Assembly: GCA_934086185.1 (NCBI GenBank)
Contig: CAKOHW010000003.1
Location: 1 to 64,000 of the forward strand
From: an uncultured Bacilli bacterium
GTDB taxonomy: Bacteria; Bacillota_I; Bacilli_A; RF39; UBA660
Reading direction: 5' to 3'
DNA: 64,000 bases
Under the pieces are notes generated by a model. The model searched no databases. It saw nothing but the letters and a program-made list of their open reading frames with translations, and was not told the origin of the DNA. This document shows positions 6,364 to 15,447 of the stretch, in pieces. The translations under genes were made by a program, and so were the position numbers. The stretch's first letter is position 1; every line of letters starts with the position of its first letter.

Positions 6364-8178
6364 ATGAAGAGTTTGAGAATATTTTTAATTATAATTTTAT
6401 TTGTTCTTTTATCACCTATTGTTGTATTTGCTGATGATAAGTATATAGAGTATAGTGATATAATGACTAATGGTAAAGCAAGTAGTGGTGCTAGTAATGC
6501 TCATAATAACGAGAATGGTGAATATATTAGTTATAATATGGATGAAACTTTAAATAGTAAGTATTCATTTATTATTACTGGTACTAATTTAAATGATGAT
6601 GAAACTTATACTTATACATTAATATCTGATTTTAAAAACTTAAAGAAGACATTTACTGGTAAGGAATTAAAACAAGGTGTTGTTATTAGTGGCGAAGACG
6701 GTAATAGTGTTATGAAAAGTACATTAGTTGATAAAAATAATCAAGTTATAAGAAATAAATCTAAGGGTATGGATGGGCCAGTTTATTTTAATACTACATA
6801 TTTTAAATTTAATGATAATTTTGATGCAACTGAATTTGATAAATTATTTAATTCTATTAGTATAAATGGAGTAATTAAAGTTAATTCAATAGATCCTTTA
6901 AATGATACAATGTTTGCAGAAACAGCATTAACAACTTCTTTAAAACCTTTTGAAACTAAAGATTTAAATATTTATGCTGGATGTTATAATAAAGGTGAGT
7001 TATGTGATTTAACTATTCAAAAAAACGGTTCTTATAAACGAAAAAATTATAAAGTTAAGTTTGAATACGTTAAAGCAAATGAAGCTATAAAAAATAAACT
7101 TGATAAATATGCTAAAACATTTGTAATTAATGAAAATTCACCTGAAAAAGAATTATTTACAATGGAAGATTTAGAAACAATCAATTATAAATATGCTAAA
7201 ACAGTATATGGTGATAATATGAATATGTTTAATTCTATTATAAATTATTCATCAGAATTTCAAAAAAAATTAGAAAATAGTAATATTGTTGCTAAACTTG
7301 ATGCTAGAGCAGGCTGGGATGATATGTTTACTAGTGGTGGATTTGGTTTCTTGAATTTGTTATATAATGATGTCGTATATTCATATGTTACTGTTGCAGG
7401 AGTTAAACAAAATAATGTTATTTATGTACCTAATGATACTAATGATACTAGAGATGATTATATAAAAGTTGCTCTTGATAGAATTAAAAAATATATACCT
7501 AAAGCAAATGTTAAAATTGAATATGCTGGACAAATAAGTACTTTAACATTTGATGATATATTAAGTTTAGATGATATTGTCGATGTATCAAAAACTTTAG
7601 GGGAATATTATAAAGTTACTATAAATGATACAGAATACTATTATTTTATTGCTAAAGATTCTTCAAGAATGAAAACTCCAATTATGAATACTAAGGATGC
7701 TGAAACAGAAATATCTATTAGTACTAATTCTTCTGAAGTTCCGTTAGATACAAAGATTAATTCTTATATTGTAGATAGTAATAGTAGTGAATATAAAGAA
7801 TTTTTGAAACATGTTAAAATTAGTAATGGTTTAGTAGTAGATTTAAAATTATTTTCTAAATCTATTAATAAAAATATTTCTAAATTAGATAATGATGTAT
7901 TTAAAGTATATATACCTTTAAATGATAGTTTGAAAAATTTAAATTTAAAAGCATATTACATTAAAGATAATGGTGAAATAGAACAACATGATGTAACTGT
8001 TGAAGGTAGTTATTTAGTATTTGAAACAAATCATTTTAGTACTTATATAATAGGTGGGAATGCTATAAAAAATCCTGCTACTTCTGATAGTTTTGTTAAA
8101 TTATTGATTGCATTTTTAATATCATTGTTTGGTTTTATTACAACATTTATCTATGTTAAAAAAATTGATAAACAATAA
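6364..8178 (+). CDS. Large secreted, wall-anchored surface protein with NPATSD sorting-type tail
   Basis: A 604-residue protein. It begins with a signal peptide (MKSLRIFLIIILFVLLSP, cleavage likely near VFA-DD). It ends with NPATSD, a hydrophobic segment (LLIAFLISLFGFITTFIYV) and KKIDKQ, i.e. motif-helix-basic tail like a sortase signal, with NPxTS in place of LPxTG. The last ectodomain (AYYIKDNGEIEQHDVTVEG..FETNHFSTYII) is common before Clostridium and Mollicutes-type anchors. The central ~400 residues are unrecognised. GGAGG lies 8 bases before the ATG. It is monocistronic, with terminators on both sides. A role in adhesion or wall architecture is inference. No sortase gene is visible in the window. 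Confidence 0.75.
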   Translation: MKSLRIFLIIILFVLLSPIVVFADDKYIEYSDIMTNGKASSGASNAHNNENGEYISYNMDETLNSKYSFIITGTNLNDDETYTYTLISDFKNLKKTFTGKELKQGVVISGEDGNSVMKSTLVDKNNQVIRNKSKGMDGPVYFNTTYFKFNDNFDATEFDKLFNSISINGVIKVNSIDPLNDTMFAETALTTSLKPFETKDLNIYAGCYNKGELCDLTIQKNGSYKRKNYKVKFEYVKANEAIKNKLDKYAKTFVINENSPEKELFTMEDLETINYKYAKTVYGDNMNMFNSIINYSSEFQKKLENSNIVAKLDARAGWDDMFTSGGFGFLNLLYNDVVYSYVTVAGVKQNNVIYVPNDTNDTRDDYIKVALDRIKKYIPKANVKIEYAGQISTLTFDDILSLDDIVDVSKTLGEYYKVTINDTEYYYFIAKDSSRMKTPIMNTKDAETEISISTNSSEVPLDTKINSYIVDSNSSEYKEFLKHVKISNGLVVDLKLFSKSINKNISKLDNDVFKVYIPLNDSLKNLNLKAYYIKDNGEIEQHDVTVEGSYLVFETNHFSTYIIGGNAIKNPATSDSFVKLLIAFLISLFGFITTFIYVKKIDKQ

Positions 8179-8203
8179 ATAAATTATAATTAGATATATA
8201 AAG

Positions 8204-8226
8204 AAGGATGATAGATCCTTTTTTGT
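8204..8226 (+). terminator. Rho-independent terminator
   Basis: AAGGAT (8204-8209) pairs with ATCCTT (8215-8220) around a 5-base loop, followed by T's. Confidence 0.75.
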
Positions 8227-8255
8227 TTGACTTAACAATTAAATTTTGTTAAACT
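8227..8255 (+). promoter_or_regulatory. Promoter of dusB operon with inverted repeat in the spacer
   Basis: TTGACT (8227-8232), a 17-bp spacer and TAAACT (8250-8255). TTAACAA (8232-8238) and TTGTTAA (8246-8252) form a perfect 7-bp inverted repeat covering the spacer, so a repressor could bind here. Confidence 0.55.
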
Positions 8256-8283
8256 AAATTCACTTAATTAGGGAGTGGTTTAT

Positions 8284-9264
8284 GTGTGGAATATAGGCAA
8301 TGTCGAAATTAAGAATAGAATCGTATTGGCACCTATGGCTGGTATTAGTAATACTAGTTATAGAAGAATAATAAAGAGCATGGGTTGTGGTCTTATATTT
8401 GCTGAAATGGTAAGTGATAAAGCAATATGTTTTGATAATAAAAAAACTTTAGATTTACTTGAAATGAGTGATGAAGAAAGACCGATTGCACAACAAATAT
8501 TTGGAAGTGATGTTACATCTTTTGTTGAAGCAGCAAAAAAAATAGAAAATATTATGCATCCAGATATAATAGATATTAATATGGGATGTCCTGTTCCAAA
8601 GATAGCATTAAGAAGTCAAGCGGGTAGTGCTCTACTTAAAAATCCTCAAAAAATAGGAGAAATTGTTAGTGCTGTAGTGAATGCTGTTAGTGTACCTATT
8701 ACTGTAAAAATAAGAAGTGGTTGGGATAGTGATAATATTAATTGTGTTGAAGTTGCTAAAATTGTAGAAAAAGCAGGAGCAAGTGCAATTACATTACATG
8801 CAAGAACTCGTAGTCAAGGTTACAGTGGTAAAGCTAACTGGAGTTTGATAAAAAAAGTAAAAGAGAGTGTTAATATTCCTGTTATTGGGAATGGTGATGT
8901 TACTAGTCCTATACTTGCAAAAAAAATGTTAGATGAAACTGGATGTGATGCAGTAATGATTGGACGTGCTGTGCTAGGAAATCCTTGGATAATAAAAAAT
9001 TGTATAGATTATTTAGAAACTGGTAGTTATGAAAGTGATATTTCTTTAAACGATAAAATAGAAATGTTACAAAAGCATCTAGAATTATTAAATGAAACAA
9101 AAAATGAAAAAATAGCACTTTTAGAAATAAGAAGTCATGCTATTTGGTATTTAAAAGGAGTCACTGGTGGTGCAAAGGTAAAAAATGATATTTGTTCTGC
9201 TAAAAGTGTTTCAGAAATATTAAGAATATTAAACGAATTTAAGGAGGAATATAATGGCAAATAA
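8284..9264 (+). CDS. dusB: tRNA-dihydrouridine synthase
   Basis: FMN enzyme that reduces uridine to dihydrouridine in tRNA. Motifs seen are VLAPMAGISNTSYR at the N-terminus, DINMGCP with the catalytic Cys near residue 102, KIRSGWD, TLHARTR and VIGNGDV, followed by GCDAVMIGRAVLGNPWI of the TIM barrel. I use GTG 8284 because GGGAGTGG (8271-8278) is correctly spaced from it; GTG 8275 would sit inside that SD. The 3' end overlaps the kinase-like gene by 11 bases. Firmicutes carry dusB near lysS or ftsH; here it is elsewhere. Confidence 0.92.
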   Translation: MWNIGNVEIKNRIVLAPMAGISNTSYRRIIKSMGCGLIFAEMVSDKAICFDNKKTLDLLEMSDEERPIAQQIFGSDVTSFVEAAKKIENIMHPDIIDINMGCPVPKIALRSQAGSALLKNPQKIGEIVSAVVNAVSVPITVKIRSGWDSDNINCVEVAKIVEKAGASAITLHARTRSQGYSGKANWSLIKKVKESVNIPVIGNGDVTSPILAKKMLDETGCDAVMIGRAVLGNPWIIKNCIDYLETGSYESDISLNDKIEMLQKHLELLNETKNEKIALLEIRSHAIWYLKGVTGGAKVKNDICSAKSVSEILRILNEFKEEYNGK

Positions 9265-9988
9265 AAGTTATTTAGGAAGCATAACCAAATATCGTGAAAT
9301 TGGTGAAGGTAGTAATGCTTATGTTTATTATGCTGATTATTTTGGAGGAAGAACTGTAGCTTATAAAGAATTTTGTGACAGTAAGTATGTTAATTTAATT
9401 AAAGATAATCTTATGAATTTAACAGAGAAGGGTTATGATAATGATATTTTGATCCCTGATACATTTATTTATAAAATGCCTAAAGATGATTTATTTAAAG
9501 GATATATAACAGAGTTATTTATTGGTAAAACTATTAATGATAAATATAATATGAATTATGAAGATAAAATTAAAATATTAAAAGAGGCTAGAAAATTAGT
9601 TGAAAAATTTCATGATAAATATAATTCAATACATTGTGATATTACTCCATGGAATTTTATACTACCTAGTAGTGAAAATATGAAATTGATTGATTTTGAT
9701 ACTACTATTGATTTGAATAATAAAAATATGAATGAAAATCTTTATTGGGATGGATTATTGGAATATTTTAAAAATAATGGTGTAGATAAAGATGCAGATA
9801 TATTTATGTTTAATATGTTAACTTATTCATTAATTAATGATAAGGATTTTTATGGGTCTTTAAGTAATATGATTAAAAACGACTATGGTAATATAGAATC
9901 AAGTAAAGCAAGAAAAATAATTGATACTTATAAAGATTTTGATAAACCAAAGTCAATTAAAAAAGAATATATTATTGACTACTTATAA
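9254..9988 (+). CDS. Small protein-kinase-like / APH-fold phosphotransferase
   Basis: A compact kinase fold. The sequence shows a glycine loop IGEGSNAYVYYA, Lys in VAYKEF, a catalytic loop HCDITPWNF (HxDxxxxN) near residue 127, and a metal motif LIDFDTT replacing DFG. At 244 residues it is shorter than Hanks kinases, with no membrane or extracellular domain. AAGGAGG precedes the ATG inside the end of dusB, so it is translationally coupled. The substrate could be a protein, sugar or nucleoside; the sequence does not say. It shares a two-way terminator with the convergent gene at 9972-10973. Confidence 0.7.
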   Translation: MANKSYLGSITKYREIGEGSNAYVYYADYFGGRTVAYKEFCDSKYVNLIKDNLMNLTEKGYDNDILIPDTFIYKMPKDDLFKGYITELFIGKTINDKYNMNYEDKIKILKEARKLVEKFHDKYNSIHCDITPWNFILPSSENMKLIDFDTTIDLNNKNMNENLYWDGLLEYFKNNGVDKDADIFMFNMLTYSLINDKDFYGSLSNMIKNDYGNIESSKARKIIDTYKDFDKPKSIKKEYIIDYL

Positions 9989-10003
9989 TATATTCTTTTT
10001 TTA
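9959..10003. terminator. Bidirectional terminator containing both convergent stop codons
   Basis: An arm around 9959-9974 (AAAAAGAATATATTA) pairs with 9986-10001 (TAATATATTCTTTTT). The arms hold the minus-strand stop (9972-9974) and the plus-strand stop (9986-9988). A-runs and T-runs at both ends allow termination in both directions. Confidence 0.8.
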
Positions 10004-10973
10004 GTTGTTTAATATAATTATCATCATTTGTTAAGGGTTTTAATTGTGAATTATTTAATTTGCTTTCTAAACTATCATTACTTTTTATAATATATTCTAT
10101 TAAGTCTATACATGCTGATTTATCATTTTTGTATATTTCAAATAATTCTATTGCTATAAAATATGCAATTACTGTTGATAGCATAGTAGTTATATCATAG
10201 TTATAAAGAGTTTTTATTTCTTTATTGTTATATCCGTTATAATAATAGTAACCTAATTTAATATTATTTGGTATGTTTTTTCTTATTAAAGTTAGTCTTG
10301 TATTTAGTCTATTTATTAATTCTTTTATGTAATTAAAATAATTTAGTTCAGCTTTTACATTTTCTCTATAATGAAGATGCATTTCTTTCATTTCATAAGA
10401 TGTAATTAGTTGCATTAAAATACTTGGTATTTCGTTTTCTATTGTGAAATAAAAGTTTGGATTCATTACAATAGTATTAACATGCATAAATTCATGTATT
10501 GGTGTTATAAAATCTTCTATTGTATTTTCCATATTTAATGATACATATATTTGGTGTATATACCTTAAGAATATTGTGAAATTTTCATTATTATTATTTA
10601 TATTTATAAAATCTTTATTATTTAAATAGAATTCTATATTTTCTAACCAATCTGGATTTATTCTTTTTAACATTTCTTTAACAAAGTTTAACATATCTTT
10701 TTCTCTTGTATAGATATTATGGTATGGATATATTGTTATGTCTTTATTATTATATTTTTCTATTATACTGTTTATTAAATCTTCTATATTTTTGAATTTT
10801 TCATATTCTATTTCTTCTGTTTGCATTATTTCTTTTTGTTTTCTTTTTAATGAACTTGGTTTTTTCATATTTTTAAGTATACTTAATTCTTCTTTTTTTA
10901 TAGGTTCATCAAATTTTATATCATTTAAATAATTAATTTGTCTTTTAATTGTTTCTTTATTCCAATTCGTCAT
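9972..10973 (-). CDS. Unrecognised protein with HExxH metallopeptidase-like motif
   Basis: A 333-residue cytoplasmic-looking protein without signal or TM segment. It contains TPIHEFMHVNT (H160, E161, H164) followed by ENEIPSILMQ with acidic residues 179 and 181, an arrangement seen in M3-like gluzincins where a downstream Glu completes the zinc site. The first 100 residues are charged and coiled. The overall identity is not recognised, so this is a candidate zinc peptidase only. It is a single-gene unit on the minus strand, divergent from uvrA, and shares the terminator at 9959-10003. Confidence 0.6.
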   Translation of the reverse strand: MTNWNKETIKRQINYLNDIKFDEPIKKEELSILKNMKKPSSLKRKQKEIMQTEEIEYEKFKNIEDLINSIIEKYNNKDITIYPYHNIYTREKDMLNFVKEMLKRINPDWLENIEFYLNNKDFININNNNENFTIFLRYIHQIYVSLNMENTIEDFITPIHEFMHVNTIVMNPNFYFTIENEIPSILMQLITSYEMKEMHLHYRENVKAELNYFNYIKELINRLNTRLTLIRKNIPNNIKLGYYYYNGYNNKEIKTLYNYDITTMLSTVIAYFIAIELFEIYKNDKSACIDLIEYIIKSNDSLESKLNNSQLKPLTNDDNYIKQLKKEYIISSQ

Positions 10974-11075
10974 AAAATCACCTGGTTCTTATAATAACAT
11001 ATGTTTTTATTTATAACAATTATTATTTTATTTTTTAAAATTTGTGGTAGAATAATAGGGCAAAGAGGTGTTAGT

Positions 11076-13883
11076 ATGGATAAGATTATAGTTAAGGGTG
11101 CAAGAGAAAATAATTTAAAAAATATTGATATAGAAATACCTAAAAATAAATTAGTTGTTATGACAGGAGTGAGTGGTAGTGGAAAAAGTAGTTTGGCTTT
11201 CGATACTATATATGCTGAAGGTCAAAGAAGATATGTAGAAAGTTTATCTAGTTATGCTAGACAGTTTTTAGGTGGGACTGATAAGGCAAATGTTGATTCA
11301 ATTGAAGGATTAAGTCCTAGTATATCTATTGATCAAAAAACTACTAATAAAAATCCTAGAAGTACTGTTGCAACTGTTACTGAAATATATGATTATTTTC
11401 GTTTGTTGTATGCTAGAATAGGTGTACCTTATTGTCCTAAACACAAAATACCTATTAAAAGTCAAAGTATAGAAGAAATGACAAACAAAGTTTTTGATTT
11501 GGAAATTGGAAGTAAATTAGAAATTTTATCTCCTGTAGTATATGGTGAAAAGGGTGCTCATGAAAAAGTATTAGATGATTTAAGAAAAAAAGGTTTTACT
11601 AGAGTTAGAGTTAATGGTGAGAATAGAGATTTAAGTGAAGATATTAAATTAGAAAAAAATAAAAAAGATACAATATTGGTAGTTGTTGATAGAATTGTTT
11701 TAAGAGATGAAGATAGAAGTAGAATATTTGATAGTTTGGAAACTGCTTCAAAGTTGAGTAATGGAAGAGTAGTAATTAATGTTATTGGAGATAAAGAATT
11801 TGTTATGAGTGAACATTATGCTTGTCCAGAATGCGATTTTTCGTTACCTGAATTAGAACCTAGATTATTTTCTTTTAATGCTCCTTATGGAGCTTGTCCA
11901 GAATGTAAAGGTTTAGGTGTTAAGCAAAATATAAGTGTTGATTTAATTATTCCAGATAAAAGTAAAAGTATTTTAGAGGGTGCTATAAAACCTTTAAATT
12001 TGGATCAAAATATATATTTAACTAATATATTAACTGTTGCAAAGTATTATAATATAGATTTAAGTTTACCTGTTAAAGATATGAAAAAAGAGGATTTAGA
12101 TATTATATTATATGGAGCAAATGAGTTAATAAATTTTGAATATGTTAGTAAAAATGGTAATAAAAGATATACTAAAGATTTTTATGAAGGATTTGTTAAT
12201 AATTTAGAACGTAGGTATATTGAAACTAGTAGTAATTGGATTAGAGAATGGATAGAAGGTTATATGGTAGAAACTAGTTGTCCTAAATGTAAAGGTGCTA
12301 GATTAAATAAAGATGTTTTAAGTGTATTAGTGGGTAAAAAGAATATATATGAATTAACTTGTATGAGTATATCTGATTTAATAGTATTTTTTGATAATTT
12401 AAAATTAAATAAAGAACAAACTAAAATTAGTGAATTAATAATTAAAGAAATTAAATCGAGATTGAACTTCTTAAATAATGTTGGTTTATCATATTTAAAT
12501 TTAAATCGTAGTGCTAGTACTTTAAGTGGTGGCGAAAGTCAACGTATTAGGTTAGCAACTCAAATTGGTAGTAGATTAAGTGGAGTTTTATATGTTTTAG
12601 ATGAACCTAGTATAGGCTTACACCAAAAAGATAATGAGAGATTAATTAATTCTTTAAAAGAAATGAGAGATTTAGGAAATACTTTAATTGTTGTTGAACA
12701 TGATGAAGATACTATGAGAGCTGCTGATTATTTAATTGATATTGGACCTAAGGCTGGCGAAAATGGGGGATACGTTGTTGCAGCTGGTACACCAGAAGAG
12801 GTAATGAAAAACGAAAATAGTATTACAGGTAGATATTTAAGTGGAAAAGAAACTATTTTAATTCCTAAAAATAGAAGAAGTGGAAATGGTTTATTTATTG
12901 ATATTAGAGGCGCTAAAGAAAATAATTTAAAGAATATAAATGTTAAGATACCACTAAACACTCTAACTGTTGTAACAGGAGTAAGTGGTAGTGGAAAAAG
13001 TACTTTGGTAAATGAAATACTTTATAAAACCTTGAGAAAAGAATTATATAATAGCAAAGATATTCCAGGTAAAGTTAAAGAAATAAAGGGGTTAAATAAT
13101 ATAGATAAAGTAGTTGATATTACTCAAGATCCGATAGGACGTACACCTAGAAGTAATCCTGCTACATATGTTGGTGTTTTTGATGATATAAGAGATGTTT
13201 TTGCTGAAATGAAAGAAAGTAAAATAAAAGGTTATAGTAAAAGTAGGTTCTCTTTCAATGTTAAAGGTGGAAGATGCGAAGCTTGTTCTGGAGATGGCGT
13301 TAAAAAAATAGAAATGCACTTTTTACCGGATGTATATGTTCCTTGTGATGTTTGTCATGGTACTAGATATAATAGTGAAACATTAAGTATTAAGTTTAAA
13401 GGTAAAAGTATTGCTGATGTCTTAGAAATGAGAGTTAGTGAAGCTTTAGAATTTTTCAGCAATGTACCTAAAGTAAGAGATAAATTACAAATGTTAGTAG
13501 ATGTTGGTTTATCATATGTTAAATTGGGTCAAAGTGCTCCAACTTTATCAGGTGGTGAAGCAAGTCGTGTTAAACTTGCCAAAGAATTACAAAAGAAACC
13601 TACTGGAAAAAGTTTATTTATATTAGATGAACCTACTACAGGTTTGCATGTTGATGATATAAAGAAACTATTAGTTATATTGAATAGAATTGTTGATAAT
13701 GGTGATACTGTTTTAATAATTGAACATAATTTAGACGTTATAAAGGTTGCTGATTATTTAATAGATTTAGGTCCAGATGGAGGAAGTGGTGGAGGACGTG
13801 TACTTGTAACAGGTACTCCAGAAAAAGTTAGTAAATGTAAAGAAAGCTATACTGGTGAATTTTTGAAAAAAATATTAAAATAA
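11076..13883 (+). CDS. uvrA: Excinuclease ABC subunit A
   Basis: Damage-recognition ATPase of nucleotide excision repair, acting with UvrB and UvrC. Two ABC modules are seen: Walker A GVSGSGKSS (~31-39) with LSGGESQRIRLATQIGS, and GVSGSGKST (~635) with LSGGEASRVKLAKEL. Zinc-finger cysteines lie at CPEC..CPEC and CEAC..CDVC. The length of 935 residues is normal. ATG 11076 follows AGAGGTG and begins MDKIIVKGARENNLKNID as in the family; the upstream in-frame ATG (11001) would add a spurious hydrophobic stretch. uvrB, the usual neighbour, is not adjacent. A terminator follows immediately. Confidence 0.97.
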   Translation: MDKIIVKGARENNLKNIDIEIPKNKLVVMTGVSGSGKSSLAFDTIYAEGQRRYVESLSSYARQFLGGTDKANVDSIEGLSPSISIDQKTTNKNPRSTVATVTEIYDYFRLLYARIGVPYCPKHKIPIKSQSIEEMTNKVFDLEIGSKLEILSPVVYGEKGAHEKVLDDLRKKGFTRVRVNGENRDLSEDIKLEKNKKDTILVVVDRIVLRDEDRSRIFDSLETASKLSNGRVVINVIGDKEFVMSEHYACPECDFSLPELEPRLFSFNAPYGACPECKGLGVKQNISVDLIIPDKSKSILEGAIKPLNLDQNIYLTNILTVAKYYNIDLSLPVKDMKKEDLDIILYGANELINFEYVSKNGNKRYTKDFYEGFVNNLERRYIETSSNWIREWIEGYMVETSCPKCKGARLNKDVLSVLVGKKNIYELTCMSISDLIVFFDNLKLNKEQTKISELIIKEIKSRLNFLNNVGLSYLNLNRSASTLSGGESQRIRLATQIGSRLSGVLYVLDEPSIGLHQKDNERLINSLKEMRDLGNTLIVVEHDEDTMRAADYLIDIGPKAGENGGYVVAAGTPEEVMKNENSITGRYLSGKETILIPKNRRSGNGLFIDIRGAKENNLKNINVKIPLNTLTVVTGVSGSGKSTLVNEILYKTLRKELYNSKDIPGKVKEIKGLNNIDKVVDITQDPIGRTPRSNPATYVGVFDDIRDVFAEMKESKIKGYSKSRFSFNVKGGRCEACSGDGVKKIEMHFLPDVYVPCDVCHGTRYNSETLSIKFKGKSIADVLEMRVSEALEFFSNVPKVRDKLQMLVDVGLSYVKLGQSAPTLSGGEASRVKLAKELQKKPTGKSLFILDEPTTGLHVDDIKKLLVILNRIVDNGDTVLIIEHNLDVIKVADYLIDLGPDGGSGGGRVLVTGTPEKVSKCKESYTGEFLKKILK

Positions 13884-13927
13884 AAAACATTTGATTATTG
13901 ATAATTTATATCAAATGTTTTTTATTT
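13878..13927. terminator. Bidirectional terminator between uvrA and the transglutaminase gene
   Basis: An AAAAAACATTTGA arm (within 13880-13894) pairs with TCAAATGTTTTTT (13911-13923). A-run and T-run flanks serve both convergent genes; the minus-strand stop lies in the 3' arm. Confidence 0.8.
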
Positions 13928-15283
13928 ACTTTTATTATTTTCTTTCTCTTTCTCTTTTTCTTCCATGATGCATGATATTACTTTACAACATGATATAAAC
14001 ATCAAAAGTTTACCAAGTAAGTCAAGTTTTTTATGATTATCTCTAAAATCTTTACCATAATCAGAATTATTTACAATTTCACATATTTCTTTTGGAAATA
14101 AAATTGTATCATGAGAAGTTGAATTATCAATATTCTTATATATATTTGGTACAGTTAAATACCAATTAACATTTTTGTTATTTATCTCTATTTCTCTTCT
14201 ACTTTCTTCATTATCCAACCAGGTTGTATCTACAAAATAGAAATTATCATTTAGATATATTAAATTCCAACTATGATTATTACTGGAAAGTTTGAAACTT
14301 TCTATATCACATCTTATAGCTAACGCTTGAAATAAAGCACTATAATTTCCACATATAGAATTATATTCTTTATATAAAGCGTTATATAAAGCACCTTTTT
14401 CATAGATTTCACTTGTTCGTTTTACACGTATTTTTTTATTCACATTGTATCTTTGCATTTCCGATAATTCTTTATCATATTCTAAAGAATTTATAATATA
14501 TAAAACTATATTTTGAAAATCATTATATTCTTTTTGTTTTTTGTTAGGATTTTTAGAATTTAAATTGTAATTGGTAATTATATCATCTAATTCATTATTA
14601 ATTTTACGTAAATCTTCAATACTTCCTCCTTGCAATATTAAGTTAATATTATTATTTTCTATATAGTCTAATATATCGTTTGTCATATATACTGCTGCAT
14701 CATATAGTTTATCATCTAATATTATATTTTTTATTTTTGAATTTTTTATCCATGTAAACTTTGTATGAAGAGGATTATTTGTTTTTAAAGTATCAATTTC
14801 TAATTTACTCATAAAATCATTGTCTATTGCGAAATTTAATAAATTTAATCTTTTTAAATTTTTGAAGTCCAGTAATTTTTTAAAGTTTTCTTCATTAAAA
14901 TAACAAGAATTATTGTTGTAACAATAAATTGTTAATTCTTCTATATTTGGATTTAAATAATTTAGAAAATCTGTATTATCCGCTACTAAAAAAATACAAA
15001 CTTCTTTTAAATTTTTGTTGCTAAGATATTTATATCTTGTATTATTATCTACTTGTACTCCCTCTATTGGATAATCATTATGTTTTATATTATATTTAGC
15101 ATTTTCTATATTTGCTAATATACTATTTAATATATGTGAAGTTGGAATTTTATTTTCTTTTATTTTATTAAAAAAAGTTGGAAAGATAGAAAATGAAAGT
15201 GTAGCACTAAGTATAGTAGCAATTATATCATTTTTTAAATTTTTAAAAGATTTATTATTATTTTTCTTTTCAATTTTATACAT
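13922..15283 (-). CDS. Membrane-anchored transglutaminase-like protein
   Basis: An N-terminal anchor (DIIATILSATLSFSIFPTFF, residues 19-38) precedes a leucine-rich, LRR-like stretch (~90-190) and a C-terminal transglutaminase-like domain. The triad is visible: Cys311 in SICGNYSALFQALAIR, His337 in NNHSWNLIYL and Asp352 in FYFVDTTW. This domain class acts in peptide cross-linking or papain-like proteolysis at the cell surface. A C-terminal hydrophobic patch (LLGKLLMFISCCKVISCI) precedes a charged tail and may be a second membrane contact. An AGAGGGA SD sits 7 bases before the ATG. The substrate is unknown; GerQ, a transglutaminase substrate in Bacillus, is encoded at 35 kb, but a link is speculative. 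Confidence 0.75.
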   Translation of the reverse strand: MYKIEKKNNNKSFKNLKNDIIATILSATLSFSIFPTFFNKIKENKIPTSHILNSILANIENAKYNIKHNDYPIEGVQVDNNTRYKYLSNKNLKEVCIFLVADNTDFLNYLNPNIEELTIYCYNNNSCYFNEENFKKLLDFKNLKRLNLLNFAIDNDFMSKLEIDTLKTNNPLHTKFTWIKNSKIKNIILDDKLYDAAVYMTNDILDYIENNNINLILQGGSIEDLRKINNELDDIITNYNLNSKNPNKKQKEYNDFQNIVLYIINSLEYDKELSEMQRYNVNKKIRVKRTSEIYEKGALYNALYKEYNSICGNYSALFQALAIRCDIESFKLSSNNHSWNLIYLNDNFYFVDTTWLDNEESRREIEINNKNVNWYLTVPNIYKNIDNSTSHDTILFPKEICEIVNNSDYGKDFRDNHKKLDLLGKLLMFISCCKVISCIMEEKEKEKENNKSK

Positions 15284-15423
15284 ATAATCCCTCTTTTAAT
15301 ATAATATATCATAATTATGTTAGTAGTTAAATTAAAAAATAATTTTAGTATGTTTTTAGACATATTTGGTTATTTGTATGTAAATTATTTATAATAAAGT
15401 AGATTATTATTTTATTTATGATG

Positions 15424-15440
15424 TATAATATAGTTAGGAG
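15424..15440 (+). promoter_or_regulatory. -10 element and SD of the holin-like/lgt/trxB operon
   Basis: TATAAT at 15424-15429 and TTAGGAG ending at 15440 precede ATG 15448. The short leader repeats the pattern seen at 3271 and shows that the upstream in-frame ATGs are not used. Confidence 0.55.
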
Positions 15441-15447
15441 TGATTGT

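Noticed and set aside
11001..11075. Longer uvrA start with a hydrophobic N-terminus
   Set aside because: UvrA is cytoplasmic; the family start MDKI.. at 11076 has AGAGGTG in front, and the upstream part contains promoter-like sequence.
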